Shown piece after piece: positions 1 through 8,011 of a DNA stretch of 39,788 nucleotides. The DNA is from a virus. Each line of letters begins with the position of its first letter. Position 1 is the stretch's first letter. The notes beneath the pieces are model-generated. The model made no database searches, was not told the origin of the DNA, and saw nothing but the letters and a program-made list of their open reading frames with translations. The stretch lies in the IMG/VR virus record IMGVR_UViG_3300030906_000182, positions 1 to 39,788 of that record. The stretch is one strand, 5' to 3'. The position numbers and the translations under genes were made by a program.

Positions 1-2052
1 GGGGAATGACAGCAACATAATGCGGCGCCAGATTGAGAAGTCCGCGCCTTTTATGACCGGCTTGTGGTTGGTAAGGAGCTCGAGTTTGTGCGTAGGGCGA
101 AACGCGAACAGCTGCCCGTACAGCCGCTTGCCGGTCAGGGTGTCGCCGCCGGTCAATTGCTTTAACTGCGCCTCCTTGAGTTTCGCGCCGTCGTCCGACT
201 CGGACGCGCTCACGAGCCGCCGACCACGTAGGGCGGCTATCTCTGCCAGTTGCGAGGTAGAGCCGCTGTTGTCCTTACCCGTGAGGAGCCCGAACGTCGC
301 GGCTGTCGAATACTCGCCGAGCACATTGTTTACCGCGATCGTGAGCGTACCCTTACCGTTGCCGCCGGGGCCGTGCTTGATTAGAATTTTCTGCTCGCGT
401 ACGTCGCCGGTCACGGCGTACCCGTACCAACGTTGCATGAAATCAACGAGGTCCAAGTCGCCTACGAATATCTCGGCGAGGAACTTTTTAAAGCGCGGGC
501 ATTTGGCGGCGGGGTCGTAGGCAATCGGCGCAAGCTTCGTGATGAGTTGCCCCGAATCGTGCGGCATGAGATGCCCGGTTTTTAAATTGATTGTGCCGTT
601 GATACAATTGAGTAGCCACGGGTTTGCGTCTAGCGATTCTATCTTTACGTCGAGGAGATCGCGCAGGATGGCAAGCGCACTATTCTGCGTGGCGACGTTC
701 TCGCATTTCGATGCCCATTTACCGAGCATCTCTATCTCGGTTTGAGCCTTGAGAATCGCATCGCCGAGCCCCTCGGTTGCTTGCGCTTGCAGCGCGTCGA
801 GCTCACGCTTTATTTCGTTTCGCTCGGCGAGCACCATTTGTGAGAGATGACACGCGAAATCGCGCGGCTTGCCCTCATTGGATGCCCAACGCCGCCCGTC
901 CCACGAGTAGAAGTCCCCCGCGACGCTGATTAACTGCGCGCCGTATCTGTCCTGCAATCGCTTCGCGTTCGCCTGGTCCGTGCAGCTAAAAAACGATTCC
1001 GGTACGGCTGCCGGCATCGCCGACGGCGGGGGCGGGGCTAGCGGTACGGGCGGCGGGTGCGGTGTTTCGGTGAGCGCAGGAGCGGGAGCCACAGCCGCGG
1101 GAAGACCCGGGGCGGTGCGCCGCGCCGTGACCCGCCACCGTTTCGGTAGCGCCACGGCTTTGAGTATGGTTGAGCGTAGATAATCTTCGCGTTCCCATTT
1201 TTCTCGGCGTAGCTTGCAGTCCGGGTGCTCGAGGGCAACGCGCTGCATTGTGTCGCAATTATTGCCGAACACAAAAGCGAGCGTATTAAAGAGCGATTGA
1301 TCAGCGCTCGATGCATCATAATCCTTCCCTCCGTTTCCCGGCCACGTGGCGGCGAGCACGTCGGCGTTAGCGTTCCATAGGTCGGCGAACGTCGCCTTAC
1401 CGTTGCCGAGCTTCGCGCCGATGCTGCGCATCTTGAGGGCTTGCGCAATGCGTTCATCGACGGTGCCACGGACGGTGCAAGCCGGGTCGTCGGTCGTCGT
1501 CCATTCCGCCGTTTCCTCGCGGACTTTGGGGCGAAAGTATGTGAACGCGGTAGCCCACAGAGAATTAGTCGCGTCCTTGAGCGGGTCGCCCTCGCCCTGC
1601 GTGAGCGCGATAAACCGCCGCCGCGTGTAGAGCTCAATGTGCAAATCGATGTTTTTCGTTGAGTGCGCCGGGGGCTCGCCGACGTAGGAAGCGATAATGT
1701 GCAGACCCTTGCCGGACTGCGAGCGCTCGACGTAGCACCCGGCGTAATCTGACACGAGTTTGGCCGCAAGCACTGACAGACTGCCGTCGGCGTCAATGCC
1801 ATTATCAATATCGATGCAGAAAAGACCGCAGCCCTCGAAAATCACGATACCTACACCGTGACCCGCGCCGAGGGCAAGCGCACCTGCCTGCGCAACGACT
1901 GGCGTTAGCCATGTCGCGGGATTCTGCGCGTCCGAGTTTCGCCCGGCTGCCGGGTCTACCGGCACCTTATCTGTACGCCCGTCCGGCAGCGGGACGAGCT
2001 TATAGACGACGAACTGTCGGCGCGCACCGAGCGCGGCGAGGAGTGGATTCAC
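1..2052 (-). CDS. Primase-polymerase / D5-P4 family primase-helicase (partial, runs off left edge)
   Basis: This is the likely replicative primase-helicase; 684 codons are visible and the C-terminus lies beyond base 1. The N-terminal third looks like an archaeo-eukaryotic prim-pol: FCIDIDNG gives D81 and D83, SQSGKGLHII gives the conserved His near 118, and a third motif lies near 140-150. A proline-rich linker (about 325-350) leads to a D5_N-like segment and then an SF3 helicase with Walker A GPGGNGKGT near 561-569, followed by the SASESDD and LLTNHKP stretches expected for Walker B and sensor regions. The GTG start at 2052 overlaps the stop of the upstream HTH gene (GTGA), so the two are translationally coupled. 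Family membership is clear. The exact division of priming and unwinding is inferred from related phage and plasmid proteins. Confidence 0.9.
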   Translation of the reverse strand, partial: MNPLLAALGARRQFVVYKLVPLPDGRTDKVPVDPAAGRNSDAQNPATWLTPVVAQAGALALGAGHGVGIVIFEGCGLFCIDIDNGIDADGSLSVLAAKLVSDYAGCYVERSQSGKGLHIIASYVGEPPAHSTKNIDLHIELYTRRRFIALTQGEGDPLKDATNSLWATAFTYFRPKVREETAEWTTTDDPACTVRGTVDERIAQALKMRSIGAKLGNGKATFADLWNANADVLAATWPGNGGKDYDASSADQSLFNTLAFVFGNNCDTMQRVALEHPDCKLRREKWEREDYLRSTILKAVALPKRWRVTARRTAPGLPAAVAPAPALTETPHPPPVPLAPPPPSAMPAAVPESFFSCTDQANAKRLQDRYGAQLISVAGDFYSWDGRRWASNEGKPRDFACHLSQMVLAERNEIKRELDALQAQATEGLGDAILKAQTEIEMLGKWASKCENVATQNSALAILRDLLDVKIESLDANPWLLNCINGTINLKTGHLMPHDSGQLITKLAPIAYDPAAKCPRFKKFLAEIFVGDLDLVDFMQRWYGYAVTGDVREQKILIKHGPGGNGKGTLTIAVNNVLGEYSTAATFGLLTGKDNSGSTSQLAEIAALRGRRLVSASESDDGAKLKEAQLKQLTGGDTLTGKRLYGQLFAFRPTHKLELLTNHKPVIKGADFSIWRRIMLLSFP

Positions 2053-2282
2053 TTGCGGCGCGCGCGACCAGTAAAGATGCTTGTATCGTTTATATCGGTA
2101 TCGTCGACCACGGCGTCACGCAGTGCTTGCATGGTGCCGAAATGCGTGTTAATGGTGCCGGTCGCGCAGCCGAGATGCTCTGCCACGTGGCGTTTGAGCA
2201 CGCGGTCAATGCCGTGCCGGCGTGCGAGGGTCCGCGCCGCGCGCAGTATCTTTGCCCGCGTGAAGGTATAGGGGTTGTTCAT
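2049..2282 (-). CDS. Small TetR-type helix-turn-helix protein
   Basis: This 77-residue protein is almost only a DNA-binding head. Residues 10-60 follow the TetR_N pattern: ILRAARTLARRHG, then the HTH with EHLGCATGTINTHF, then a MQALRDAVV helix. The ligand-binding domain of full TetR proteins (about 200 residues) is missing, so it may act as a stand-alone regulator or replication accessory factor. AAGGAG lies ten bases before the ATG. It overlaps the primase-helicase start by four bases, which suggests linked expression. No target site can be assigned from the sequence. Confidence 0.72.
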   Translation of the reverse strand: MNNPYTFTRAKILRAARTLARRHGIDRVLKRHVAEHLGCATGTINTHFGTMQALRDAVVDDTDINDTSIFTGRARRK

Positions 2283-2312
2283 TTGTAGAAACTCCTTGAT
2301 GCGCGCGTTAGC

Positions 2313-2678
2313 CTATAGTTTTTCGGGCTCGGACACAAATACCGCATAACCGCCTTCCCTATTCACGAGGTCCGCCCAATGCTGTTGAGCCTCGAGCCGG
2401 CCGCGGTCGGTGCGACTGTCGGTCCCTTTACACTCGACCGACACAAACTGAGCTAGACACTTCCCGACCATATCCGGGGTAATGACCACGGGGCGCCAGC
2501 CGATGAGGTCGCCCGATTTGAGCACGTCGCCGAGTTGCTTGGAGTCATTCGCGAGTCCGTATCTCACGTGGTTGCCGCTCGCCATTTGCCCGGCGCCCCG
2601 GTTGTTGCGCCACAGCCGCCAGCCGCGGGACTGTGCTTCTAGGCGAACACGGCTCTGTACGTTACTCTCGCTACTCAT
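2313..2678 (-). CDS. VRR-NUC domain nuclease
   Basis: This 121-residue protein matches stand-alone phage VRR-NUC nucleases of the PD-(D/E)XK fold. The visible core is GDLIGWRPV, then QFVSVECKGTDSRTDRGRLE with the E-x-K catalytic element (VECKG), then QQHWADLVNREGGYAVFV. The length fits the single-domain phage form. Its ATG overlaps the stop of the 42-residue gene upstream (ATGA). In phages this family usually sits next to an SF2 helicase and a family A polymerase, as here. It probably cuts branched or structured DNA during replication or recombination; the precise substrate is not visible. Confidence 0.85.
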   Translation of the reverse strand: MSSESNVQSRVRLEAQSRGWRLWRNNRGAGQMASGNHVRYGLANDSKQLGDVLKSGDLIGWRPVVITPDMVGKCLAQFVSVECKGTDSRTDRGRLEAQQHWADLVNREGGYAVFVSEPEKL

Positions 2679-2803
2679 TTCCGTTTCCCCCTAGCAGATT
2701 TGAGAGGCGCCGTACAGCCCGGCGGGAATCGGTCGCTGCGCGAGCCCGCGCGGTGCGGAAACCAAAACCCATCACAGCGGCACATTCGCTTGCGGTTTAT
2801 CAT
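2675..2803 (-). CDS. Small Cys-rich peptide between helicase and nuclease
   Basis: This 42-codon reading frame starts with ATG one base after the helicase stop codon and ends in an ATGA overlap with the VRR-NUC start, so it fits the operon exactly. The peptide has a short CRCDGFWFPHRAGS core followed by a basic tail ending SARGKRK. A C-x-C...FPHR pattern of this kind recurs, to my recollection, in small proteins at this place in related replication modules; that is memory, not a search. The two cysteines and the His could belong to a metal site or an oligomer. A longer frame to 2914 would overlap the helicase and is less likely. No function is assigned. Confidence 0.55.
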   Translation of the reverse strand: MINRKRMCRCDGFWFPHRAGSRSDRFPPGCTAPLKSARGKRK

Positions 2804-2804
2804 T

Positions 2805-4520
2805 TTACGGGTTACTCGCTTCAACGATACCGCTCTCCGTATTCGCGGCGGCAATCCTATCACGCAAGTCGTCCGCCTCTCGCGTGCCGAGCAGACCCGC
2901 GTGGACGGTATCAATGCCGAACTTGTAGAAAAACCGGCGGCGGGCCTCCGCGGCGTCGCGCCCGAGCGATAGCTGATGGCTCATCCACAGCCCGAGCGCG
3001 CGGCGCATTTCTTGCTGCGAGTCGAAGCGCTCATTGTGCCGTTTATGAATTGACAGCATCATTACCCGGTCGGCGCCGGGCGGTATCTTGGCGGGACCAT
3101 CAATGCGCGCCTGCTCTTTGCGCATCTCGGCGAGCAATTCGGGGTCGAGTTCCATGCAGTCGCCGTCGACCTCTTCGGCGGTCGAGCGGCGCATGGGCGG
3201 GGGTTTCGGGGCGCCGCACTCGGGGCAGGCTGACAGTGCCGCCTCGTACGCCGCGTAGCACTCGGGATTGACGCAATAGCGCATCGGGATTTCGTCCGAC
3301 GGTTTCTTGCGGCTGCGGCGTTCGGCGCGGTTCAAGCTGTACTCGCGCTCGACGTCGGGCAGCCCGTGCCGTACATAGTTTTGTACGTGGTCGATTATGA
3401 TGGCTTTCGGTTTCACACTCGCGGCAATCTCGGCGAGTCGCTGCCCGTCGGTGCGTTCGTTCCAGGTGCGGTTCTGTTCGTCGGTCAGCATGAGCCGCAA
3501 CGCCCGTCCGAACTGTTGCCCGTATAGCTGAAACGATGCGGTCGGACGCGCCATGCTGACGACCTCGACGGCGGGCACGTCCACGCCTTCGCCGAGTACG
3601 TCGACGCTGACAAGCTGCAAAATCTGCCGCGCACGAAACTGGCGCATGAGATTGCTGCGAACGGCGAGCGGTGTTTTCGCCGTGATAACCTCGGCTACTA
3701 CGCCGCTCGCCCGGTACTTCGCCGCGATTTCCGTGGCAGCCTCGATGTCGACAGCGAACGTGATACCGAGCTTGCCGCCGGCGAATTTGAGGTAATGCGC
3801 TACCACGTCACCAACGATAGTCTTGGACGAGTGGACCGCAGCCCGCACCTGCTTGTAGTTGTACTCTCCCGCGGCGCCTATCTCGATATCCTCAACGTGA
3901 ATGTCGGACGGCGGCGCGATCAGCCGATAGTCGCAGAGAAATCCCCGCGAGATGAGCTCGCGCCCGCACGGACCTACGATTAGCTCGTCCACGAGCCCGT
4001 CGGCTTGCCGCCCGAGCCCCTTGCCGTCGGCGCGGATACAGTGTGCAGTGACGAGCAGCCCGCGCGCGTTCGGAAACATCGCTTGTGCCTGCCCCCATTT
4101 ATTCTCGCGCAAGACATGGTGCCCTTCATCCTGCACGACGATTTCGACCTGCCGCAGCCATGGGTCATTTGCATTGTGCCCGACGAGCGTATCTACGCCC
4201 GCCACGCGGGTATGCGCAGCGGGACTGTAGAAACTGCGCCCGTGCGTCTCTTGCTCGAGCGTGACTATCTGGCGCTGGATGGCTTTAGGGGCAATGATGC
4301 CGTGGGGTACCTGCTCGCGGTTTAGGGCTAGCGCGGCTTGCCCGACGAGCTCTTGCCGGTGGCTGTTGATAATGGTGGGACGGTCGAGTTCGGCGACGAT
4401 GTTACAGAATAAGACGGTCTTGCCGCCCCCCGTGGCTGTGACAACCATCACGTTGCGGGCGCCTCGCCCCCACGCGGCATAGACGCGCTGTTTAAGCGAT
4501 AGTTGGAAGTCTCTAAGCAT
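2805..4520 (-). CDS. SF2 DEAD/DEAH-like helicase with C-terminal zinc ribbon
   Basis: This is a superfamily 2 helicase of 571 residues from the ATG at 4520. Walker A is ATGGGKT (K34), motif II is DEGHH (131-135), and a GQQFGRALR stretch forms motif VI. A Cys4 element, CVNPEC...CPEC, sits after the helicase core. Motif III reads TAHC, where relatives normally have TATP. The frame stays open to a TTG at 4556, but that TTG forms part of a TTGACA hexamer and the family usually begins at MLRDFQ, so I prefer 4520. It heads the leftward replication operon. It probably unwinds DNA during replication or recombination with the VRR-NUC protein. Confidence 0.88.
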   Translation of the reverse strand: MLRDFQLSLKQRVYAAWGRGARNVMVVTATGGGKTVLFCNIVAELDRPTIINSHRQELVGQAALALNREQVPHGIIAPKAIQRQIVTLEQETHGRSFYSPAAHTRVAGVDTLVGHNANDPWLRQVEIVVQDEGHHVLRENKWGQAQAMFPNARGLLVTAHCIRADGKGLGRQADGLVDELIVGPCGRELISRGFLCDYRLIAPPSDIHVEDIEIGAAGEYNYKQVRAAVHSSKTIVGDVVAHYLKFAGGKLGITFAVDIEAATEIAAKYRASGVVAEVITAKTPLAVRSNLMRQFRARQILQLVSVDVLGEGVDVPAVEVVSMARPTASFQLYGQQFGRALRLMLTDEQNRTWNERTDGQRLAEIAASVKPKAIIIDHVQNYVRHGLPDVEREYSLNRAERRSRKKPSDEIPMRYCVNPECYAAYEAALSACPECGAPKPPPMRRSTAEEVDGDCMELDPELLAEMRKEQARIDGPAKIPPGADRVMMLSIHKRHNERFDSQQEMRRALGLWMSHQLSLGRDAAEARRRFFYKFGIDTVHAGLLGTREADDLRDRIAAANTESGIVEASNP

Positions 4521-4587
4521 GGCGCGTAACTTGACGGACTCTGACGGCTGTGTCAACCTCTCGCCACCACGCTAATGGAGTCCGCAC
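4521..4587. promoter_or_regulatory. Divergent control region between the two replication operons
   Basis: The helicase operon leaves leftward from 4520 and the next operon leaves rightward from 4588, so both transcripts must start in or near this gap or inside the flanking genes. It contains TTGAC at 4531-4535 and GTCAA at 4552-4556 as inverted arms. The right arm reads TTGACA on the minus strand, a perfect -35 hexamer, but the -10 at 17-18 bases (CAAGTT/AAGTTA) is poor. The element may need a phage-encoded activator, or the TTGAC arms may form an operator. Confidence 0.4.
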
Positions 4588-5484
4588 GTGCATATTACCC
4601 TCGTTATTGACACCACGAAAGATGACTTGCAAGAGGTCGCGCAGTCGCTCTTGCGCATGGCCGGCGTCGTTGACGCCGAGCAGACCGTTAAGGTTAGCGT
4701 CGACACGAGCGACCTACAAAGAATCATTGACAATCTGGGCGAGGTTAGCAGCGAGCCGAGCCCCGTCGCCGCCCCGCCGCCCCCGCCGCCATCCCGGGCT
4801 CCAATCGTGCTGCCCCCTGAGTTCGACCAGAACGACGGCGGCGCGCCAGACCTCGACGTAGAAACCGACGACGCAGGCAACGTGACGTCCCTCACGACTG
4901 CGGTGTCGCTTCCCCTCGCCCCGCCCCCGCCGCCCCCCGTTCCATACAGCGTGCCCGTGTCTAGCGTGCCGCCTGCGACGCCTGCCCCGCCTGGCCCGGC
5001 AGTGGTGGCAGAGTTAGACGCGCGCCGTCTGCCGTGGGATGGTCGCATTCACGCGGCGAACCGCGCGAAAACCATCGGCGGTCAATGGAAGTACAAGCGC
5101 GGCGTTGAAAAGGAAACCGTAGCAGCGGTCGAAGCTGAGCACGGTTTCGTGCCCGCGGCGGGGTCGCCCGCCCCTTTAGCGTCGACGCCGCCGGCAGCGA
5201 CTCCCGCCCCGACGGCTGCCGCTACTGCGCCAACCGCCCCGCCCCGGCCCGCCCCTACGGCTGGAATTGCTGCCCCGGCTGCGGTCGTGCCGTCGGCGAT
5301 TGATTTCCGCGGGCTCATGCAAAAGATTGTGACCGCCACTAATGCGAAGAAACTCACCGACGATCAGACCGCTGCAGCGATGGCAGCGGTCGGGCTCGGC
5401 GTGCAGGACTTCGCCGCGCTCATCGACAAGCCTACGATGATTGAGACGGTCAACGCGGCAATCGACCGGGTGCTAGCAACGTGA
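4588..5484 (+). CDS. Proline-rich protein with an LPWDxRIH motif, first gene of the rightward replication operon
   Basis: This 298-residue protein has three small ordered parts separated by Pro/Ala-rich linkers. Residues 1-52 look like an alpha/beta unit (HITLVIDTT). Residues 147-185 hold LPWDGRIHAANRAK followed by WKYKRGVEK, a motif I associate with phage proteins encoded next to DUF2815/DUF2800 genes. The C-terminal 70 residues are predicted helical. Linkers include runs of six prolines. It starts with GTG and its stop overlaps the next gene (GTGA). The position suggests a replication or recombination accessory, perhaps bridging DNA or protein partners, but no enzymatic motif is visible. 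Confidence 0.75.
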   Translation: MHITLVIDTTKDDLQEVAQSLLRMAGVVDAEQTVKVSVDTSDLQRIIDNLGEVSSEPSPVAAPPPPPPSRAPIVLPPEFDQNDGGAPDLDVETDDAGNVTSLTTAVSLPLAPPPPPPVPYSVPVSSVPPATPAPPGPAVVAELDARRLPWDGRIHAANRAKTIGGQWKYKRGVEKETVAAVEAEHGFVPAAGSPAPLASTPPAATPAPTAAATAPTAPPRPAPTAGIAAPAAVVPSAIDFRGLMQKIVTATNAKKLTDDQTAAAMAAVGLGVQDFAALIDKPTMIETVNAAIDRVLAT

Positions 5485-6599
5485 GCGGCAGTCACGCGCG
5501 GTTCGCGCCGTCCTCGATGTATTTAACCGTGAACTGCCCAGGGTGGCTGAGGCAATCCAGCCTCTTGCCGCCCGAGCCCGAAACCGAGGCGTCGAAAGAG
5601 GGCGAGGCGGGACACGAGATAGCCGCGTTGGCTGCGTCCTGCCACGGGTGGACGCCTGCCGGGCGGAACATCGCATCCAATGGCGTCGAGATAACTCAAG
5701 ACATGCTCGACGGCGCGGCGCGATGGGTCGAGGCGCTCGAGGGCTTCCCGGCGCATATCGAGACACCCGTGCAAATCCGTCGACTGCACCCGACCGATTG
5801 TTGGGGCACGCCCGACGCGCGGCAATGGAGCCCGGACACCCTCACGCTGCGGCTCGCCGATTATAAATTCGGGTTTGAGTACGTCGATGAATTCGAGAAT
5901 TGGCAGTTGCTCGCGTACGCCATTGGCGCACTCGACGAACTATTCCCCGAGGGCTCATGGGTTGACCGACCAGGCATTACCGTCGAAATGACCGTCGTAC
6001 AGCCGCGCTTCTATTCGGCGTCGCCGATTCGCACGTGGACGATACGAACCGCCGGGCTCTTGCATTATACAGAACGCATGCGTGAGGCGATTAGGCAAGC
6101 CGACAGTGCTGAGCCGCCGCTCAAAACCGGCCCGCACTGCACGCACTGCCCGGCGCGCACGCACTGCCCGGCGTACGACAAGGCGTTTTACCACGCGATA
6201 GACTTCGCCGGGCGGGCGGACCCGATGGTGGCGACGCCCGAACAGGTAGGGCGCGAGCTCTCCCTAGTGCGTGAGTTCGTGAAACGCCTGGAAGCACGCG
6301 AAACCGGACTCGCCGCCGTAGCCGAGTCGATGATTCGCACGGGTAAAAACGTTCCGGGTTGGGCGCTCGAGCAGAGTGCCGGCCGCCTCGCGTGGACGCA
6401 GCCGCTCGAGGTTGTCGAGGGTACGGCGCGTATGCTCGGTAAGTCGCTTCTCAAACCGCCCGAGCTCATTACGCCGACGCAAGCGAAGGACCGCAAATTG
6501 CTTGACGCCAAGGTCATCGACCAATATGCTGCCCGACCGAACGGCGCCTTTAAGTTGACGCCTCACACCAACAAATCAGTACGGAGTAAATTCGCATGA
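5481..6599 (+). CDS. DUF2800 protein (Cas4/RecB-like PD-(D/E)XK nuclease family)
   Basis: This 372-residue protein fits DUF2800. The N-terminus has SHARFAPSSMYLTVNCPGW, then the KEGEAGHEIAA segment. The central part carries a TLRLADYKFGFEYVDE stretch, which supplies the D...K-type acidic and basic catalytic residues of the nuclease fold. A C-terminal Cys cluster, CTHCPARTHCPAY, could bind an iron-sulfur cluster or zinc, as in Cas4-like nucleases. The GTG start overlaps the previous stop. It is translationally coupled to both neighbours. A role in processing DNA ends with the DUF2815 protein and the polymerase is inferred from the conserved module. Confidence 0.85.
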   Translation: MSGSHARFAPSSMYLTVNCPGWLRQSSLLPPEPETEASKEGEAGHEIAALAASCHGWTPAGRNIASNGVEITQDMLDGAARWVEALEGFPAHIETPVQIRRLHPTDCWGTPDARQWSPDTLTLRLADYKFGFEYVDEFENWQLLAYAIGALDELFPEGSWVDRPGITVEMTVVQPRFYSASPIRTWTIRTAGLLHYTERMREAIRQADSAEPPLKTGPHCTHCPARTHCPAYDKAFYHAIDFAGRADPMVATPEQVGRELSLVREFVKRLEARETGLAAVAESMIRTGKNVPGWALEQSAGRLAWTQPLEVVEGTARMLGKSLLKPPELITPTQAKDRKLLDAKVIDQYAARPNGAFKLTPHTNKSVRSKFA

Positions 6600-6955
6600 A
6601 GCCCATCAGCCCACAGCGGCAAATAAAAGCAGCCGAGGTTGCGTCAGTTTTCAATCCGATTCACGCATACTTGGAAACGTTGCAGCCGATTAACCCGACA
6701 ACGGGCGAACCGGGGCTTACTGAGGCGTTGCGCCAGGCGCATTGCAAAATCGAGGAGGCATCGTTTTGGGCGGTTCAGTCGGTGCTGAAATTCGGCACGG
6801 CGCCCGCTACCACGCACGCGCCGGCCGACGACGAGAACCCGGGCAAAGAGGCTGCACCGGCCGCACCGCCGCCCGACGCGCCCGACGGCACGGAGAGCAA
6901 CGCCACGGCGGGCAATATCGACCCCGTGCCTGCCGACAGCGTGACGGCGATATAA
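6596..6955 (+). CDS. Small protein with Acb2/Tad1-like helical hairpin (possible anti-CBASS)
   Basis: This 119-residue protein overlaps the DUF2800 stop (ATGA). The segment around residues 41-66 (EALRQAHCKIEEASFWAVQS, then VLKFG) resembles the amphipathic hairpin seen in Acb2/Tad1-type proteins, where an A..KIEEA..WAV pattern is typical. Acb2 sponges cyclic nucleotides made by CBASS; Tad1 sequesters signals of Thoeris. The residues after 70 are a disordered-looking Ala/Pro/Asp tail. The likeness is pattern recognition from one helix pair, so the counter-defence role is inference. Alternatively it is a replication accessory with a similar coiled segment. Confidence 0.6.
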   Translation: MKPISPQRQIKAAEVASVFNPIHAYLETLQPINPTTGEPGLTEALRQAHCKIEEASFWAVQSVLKFGTAPATTHAPADDENPGKEAAPAAPPPDAPDGTESNATAGNIDPVPADSVTAI

Positions 6956-7081
6956 GTTTTTGGGAGGGGTAGCGAATAGCTGGCCGGTCACGTGGCAACG
7001 CCCAGTGAATAGCGATCAAATTAACGCGGGAGAGTTGCCCGCCCCCTTCCTCCTATTTTCACCAATCGAGGAGTCTTGTAA
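6956..7081 (+). other. Intergenic leader before the DUF2815 gene
   Basis: This 126-base gap has no convincing reading frame. It ends with a strong GAGGAG ribosome binding site eight bases before the ATG at 7082, which fits a protein needed in large amounts. A small GCGGG/CCCGC hairpin at 7026-7042 precedes a pyrimidine-rich stretch but lacks a proper T run. No recognised promoter is seen. Confidence 0.4.
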
Positions 7082-8011
7082 ATGACGACAGCACAGAGAA
7101 ACGATTTCACAAGCCCGGTTGGGCGGTTCGTGTGGGGCTCGCTATACGAGCCGCAGACGAAGGATTTTGACGGCAACCCCATGACCGTCAAGAGCGGACC
7201 GGATACGGGTAAGCCGACGCAACGGTACGAGTTCGGCGTTGCCGTCCCGAAGACGCAAGCGCACTTCGCCAACGAGCCGGGGTGGGGTCAGCTTGCGTGG
7301 GCGACCGCACACGCCGCGTTCCCGGGCGGCGACAGGTCGGCGGCGATGGCTCCCGATTTCTCGTGGAAGATTGTCGACGGCGATTCAACCGTCGTATCCA
7401 CGAAAAGCAAGAGCAAGACTCGCCCGTGCGACCGCGAGGGCTTCAAGGGCTGTTGGGTGATTAAATTCTCCTCCTCGTTCGCCCCCAAAGTGTACGACGC
7501 GATAGCGAACGCCGAGAACCCGCCGCTACTCGAGGCGAAGGGTGCCGTGCTGCCAGGCGACTATATCCAGGTACTCGGCTCGATGGCGGGCAATACCGGC
7601 AAGAGCCCCGGCATTTACATAAACCACAATGCAGTGGGCTTGAAAGGGTACGGCACGAAGATTGTTTCGGCGGGCATCGATGTAGCGGGCAAATTCGGCG
7701 GCGCCGTGCCCGCTGGCGCGTCCGCGGCGCCGGTCGGTGGTTTTGCACCGCCTGCCGCCCCCGCCGCTCCTGCGCCGTCTACGGGGCAGCTACCGCCCCC
7801 TGCCGCTGCGCCTGCCCCCGTGGCTGTCGCCCCGGGACTGGCAGCCGCCGGGCTACCGCCGCTCGCCGCCGCGCCGCCTCCCCCGGCTGCCGCCCCTGCC
7901 GCCCCGCCGGCACCCGTCGGACGCCCGCCGCACAAGGGTGTCGCGTATGATGAGTATATCAAGGCGGGTTGGACGCTCGAGCAGCTACGGTCGGACGGGT
8001 ATCTAGGCTGA
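7082..8011 (+). CDS. DUF2815 single-stranded DNA-binding-like protein with long Ala/Pro tail
   Basis: Residues 1-200 of this 309-residue protein follow the DUF2815 pattern: SPVGRFVWGSLYEPQ near the start, KPTQRYEFGVAV, a Cys-containing KTRPCDREGFKGCW region, and PGDYIQVLGSMAGN, all consistent with an OB-like ssDNA-binding fold. Residues about 207-283 are an Ala/Pro/Gly linker. The last 25 residues (GVAYDEYIKAGWTLEQLRSDGYL) are ordered again and may be a partner-binding tip like that of bacterial SSB. It has the best ribosome binding site in the operon. It probably coats ssDNA for the polymerase encoded next. Confidence 0.85.
   Translation: MTTAQRNDFTSPVGRFVWGSLYEPQTKDFDGNPMTVKSGPDTGKPTQRYEFGVAVPKTQAHFANEPGWGQLAWATAHAAFPGGDRSAAMAPDFSWKIVDGDSTVVSTKSKSKTRPCDREGFKGCWVIKFSSSFAPKVYDAIANAENPPLLEAKGAVLPGDYIQVLGSMAGNTGKSPGIYINHNAVGLKGYGTKIVSAGIDVAGKFGGAVPAGASAAPVGGFAPPAAPAAPAPSTGQLPPPAAAPAPVAVAPGLAAAGLPPLAAAPPPPAAAPAAPPAPVGRPPHKGVAYDEYIKAGWTLEQLRSDGYLG

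Noticed and set aside
1038-1808. 256-residue minus-strand frame and other frames in 986-1662
   Set aside because: It is Arg/Ser/Thr-rich without any family pattern and lies inside the primase-helicase gene, whose own frame is open from 2052 to the window edge with clear motifs.
4521-4556. TTG start at 4556 for the helicase
   Set aside because: The GAGAGG element touches the TTG with no spacing, the TTG is part of a -35-like hexamer, and the helicase family begins near the ATG at 4520.
7026-7042. GCGGG/CCCGC hairpin as terminator before the DUF2815 gene
   Set aside because: The stem is only five pairs and is followed by C-rich sequence, so it is too weak for an intrinsic terminator.
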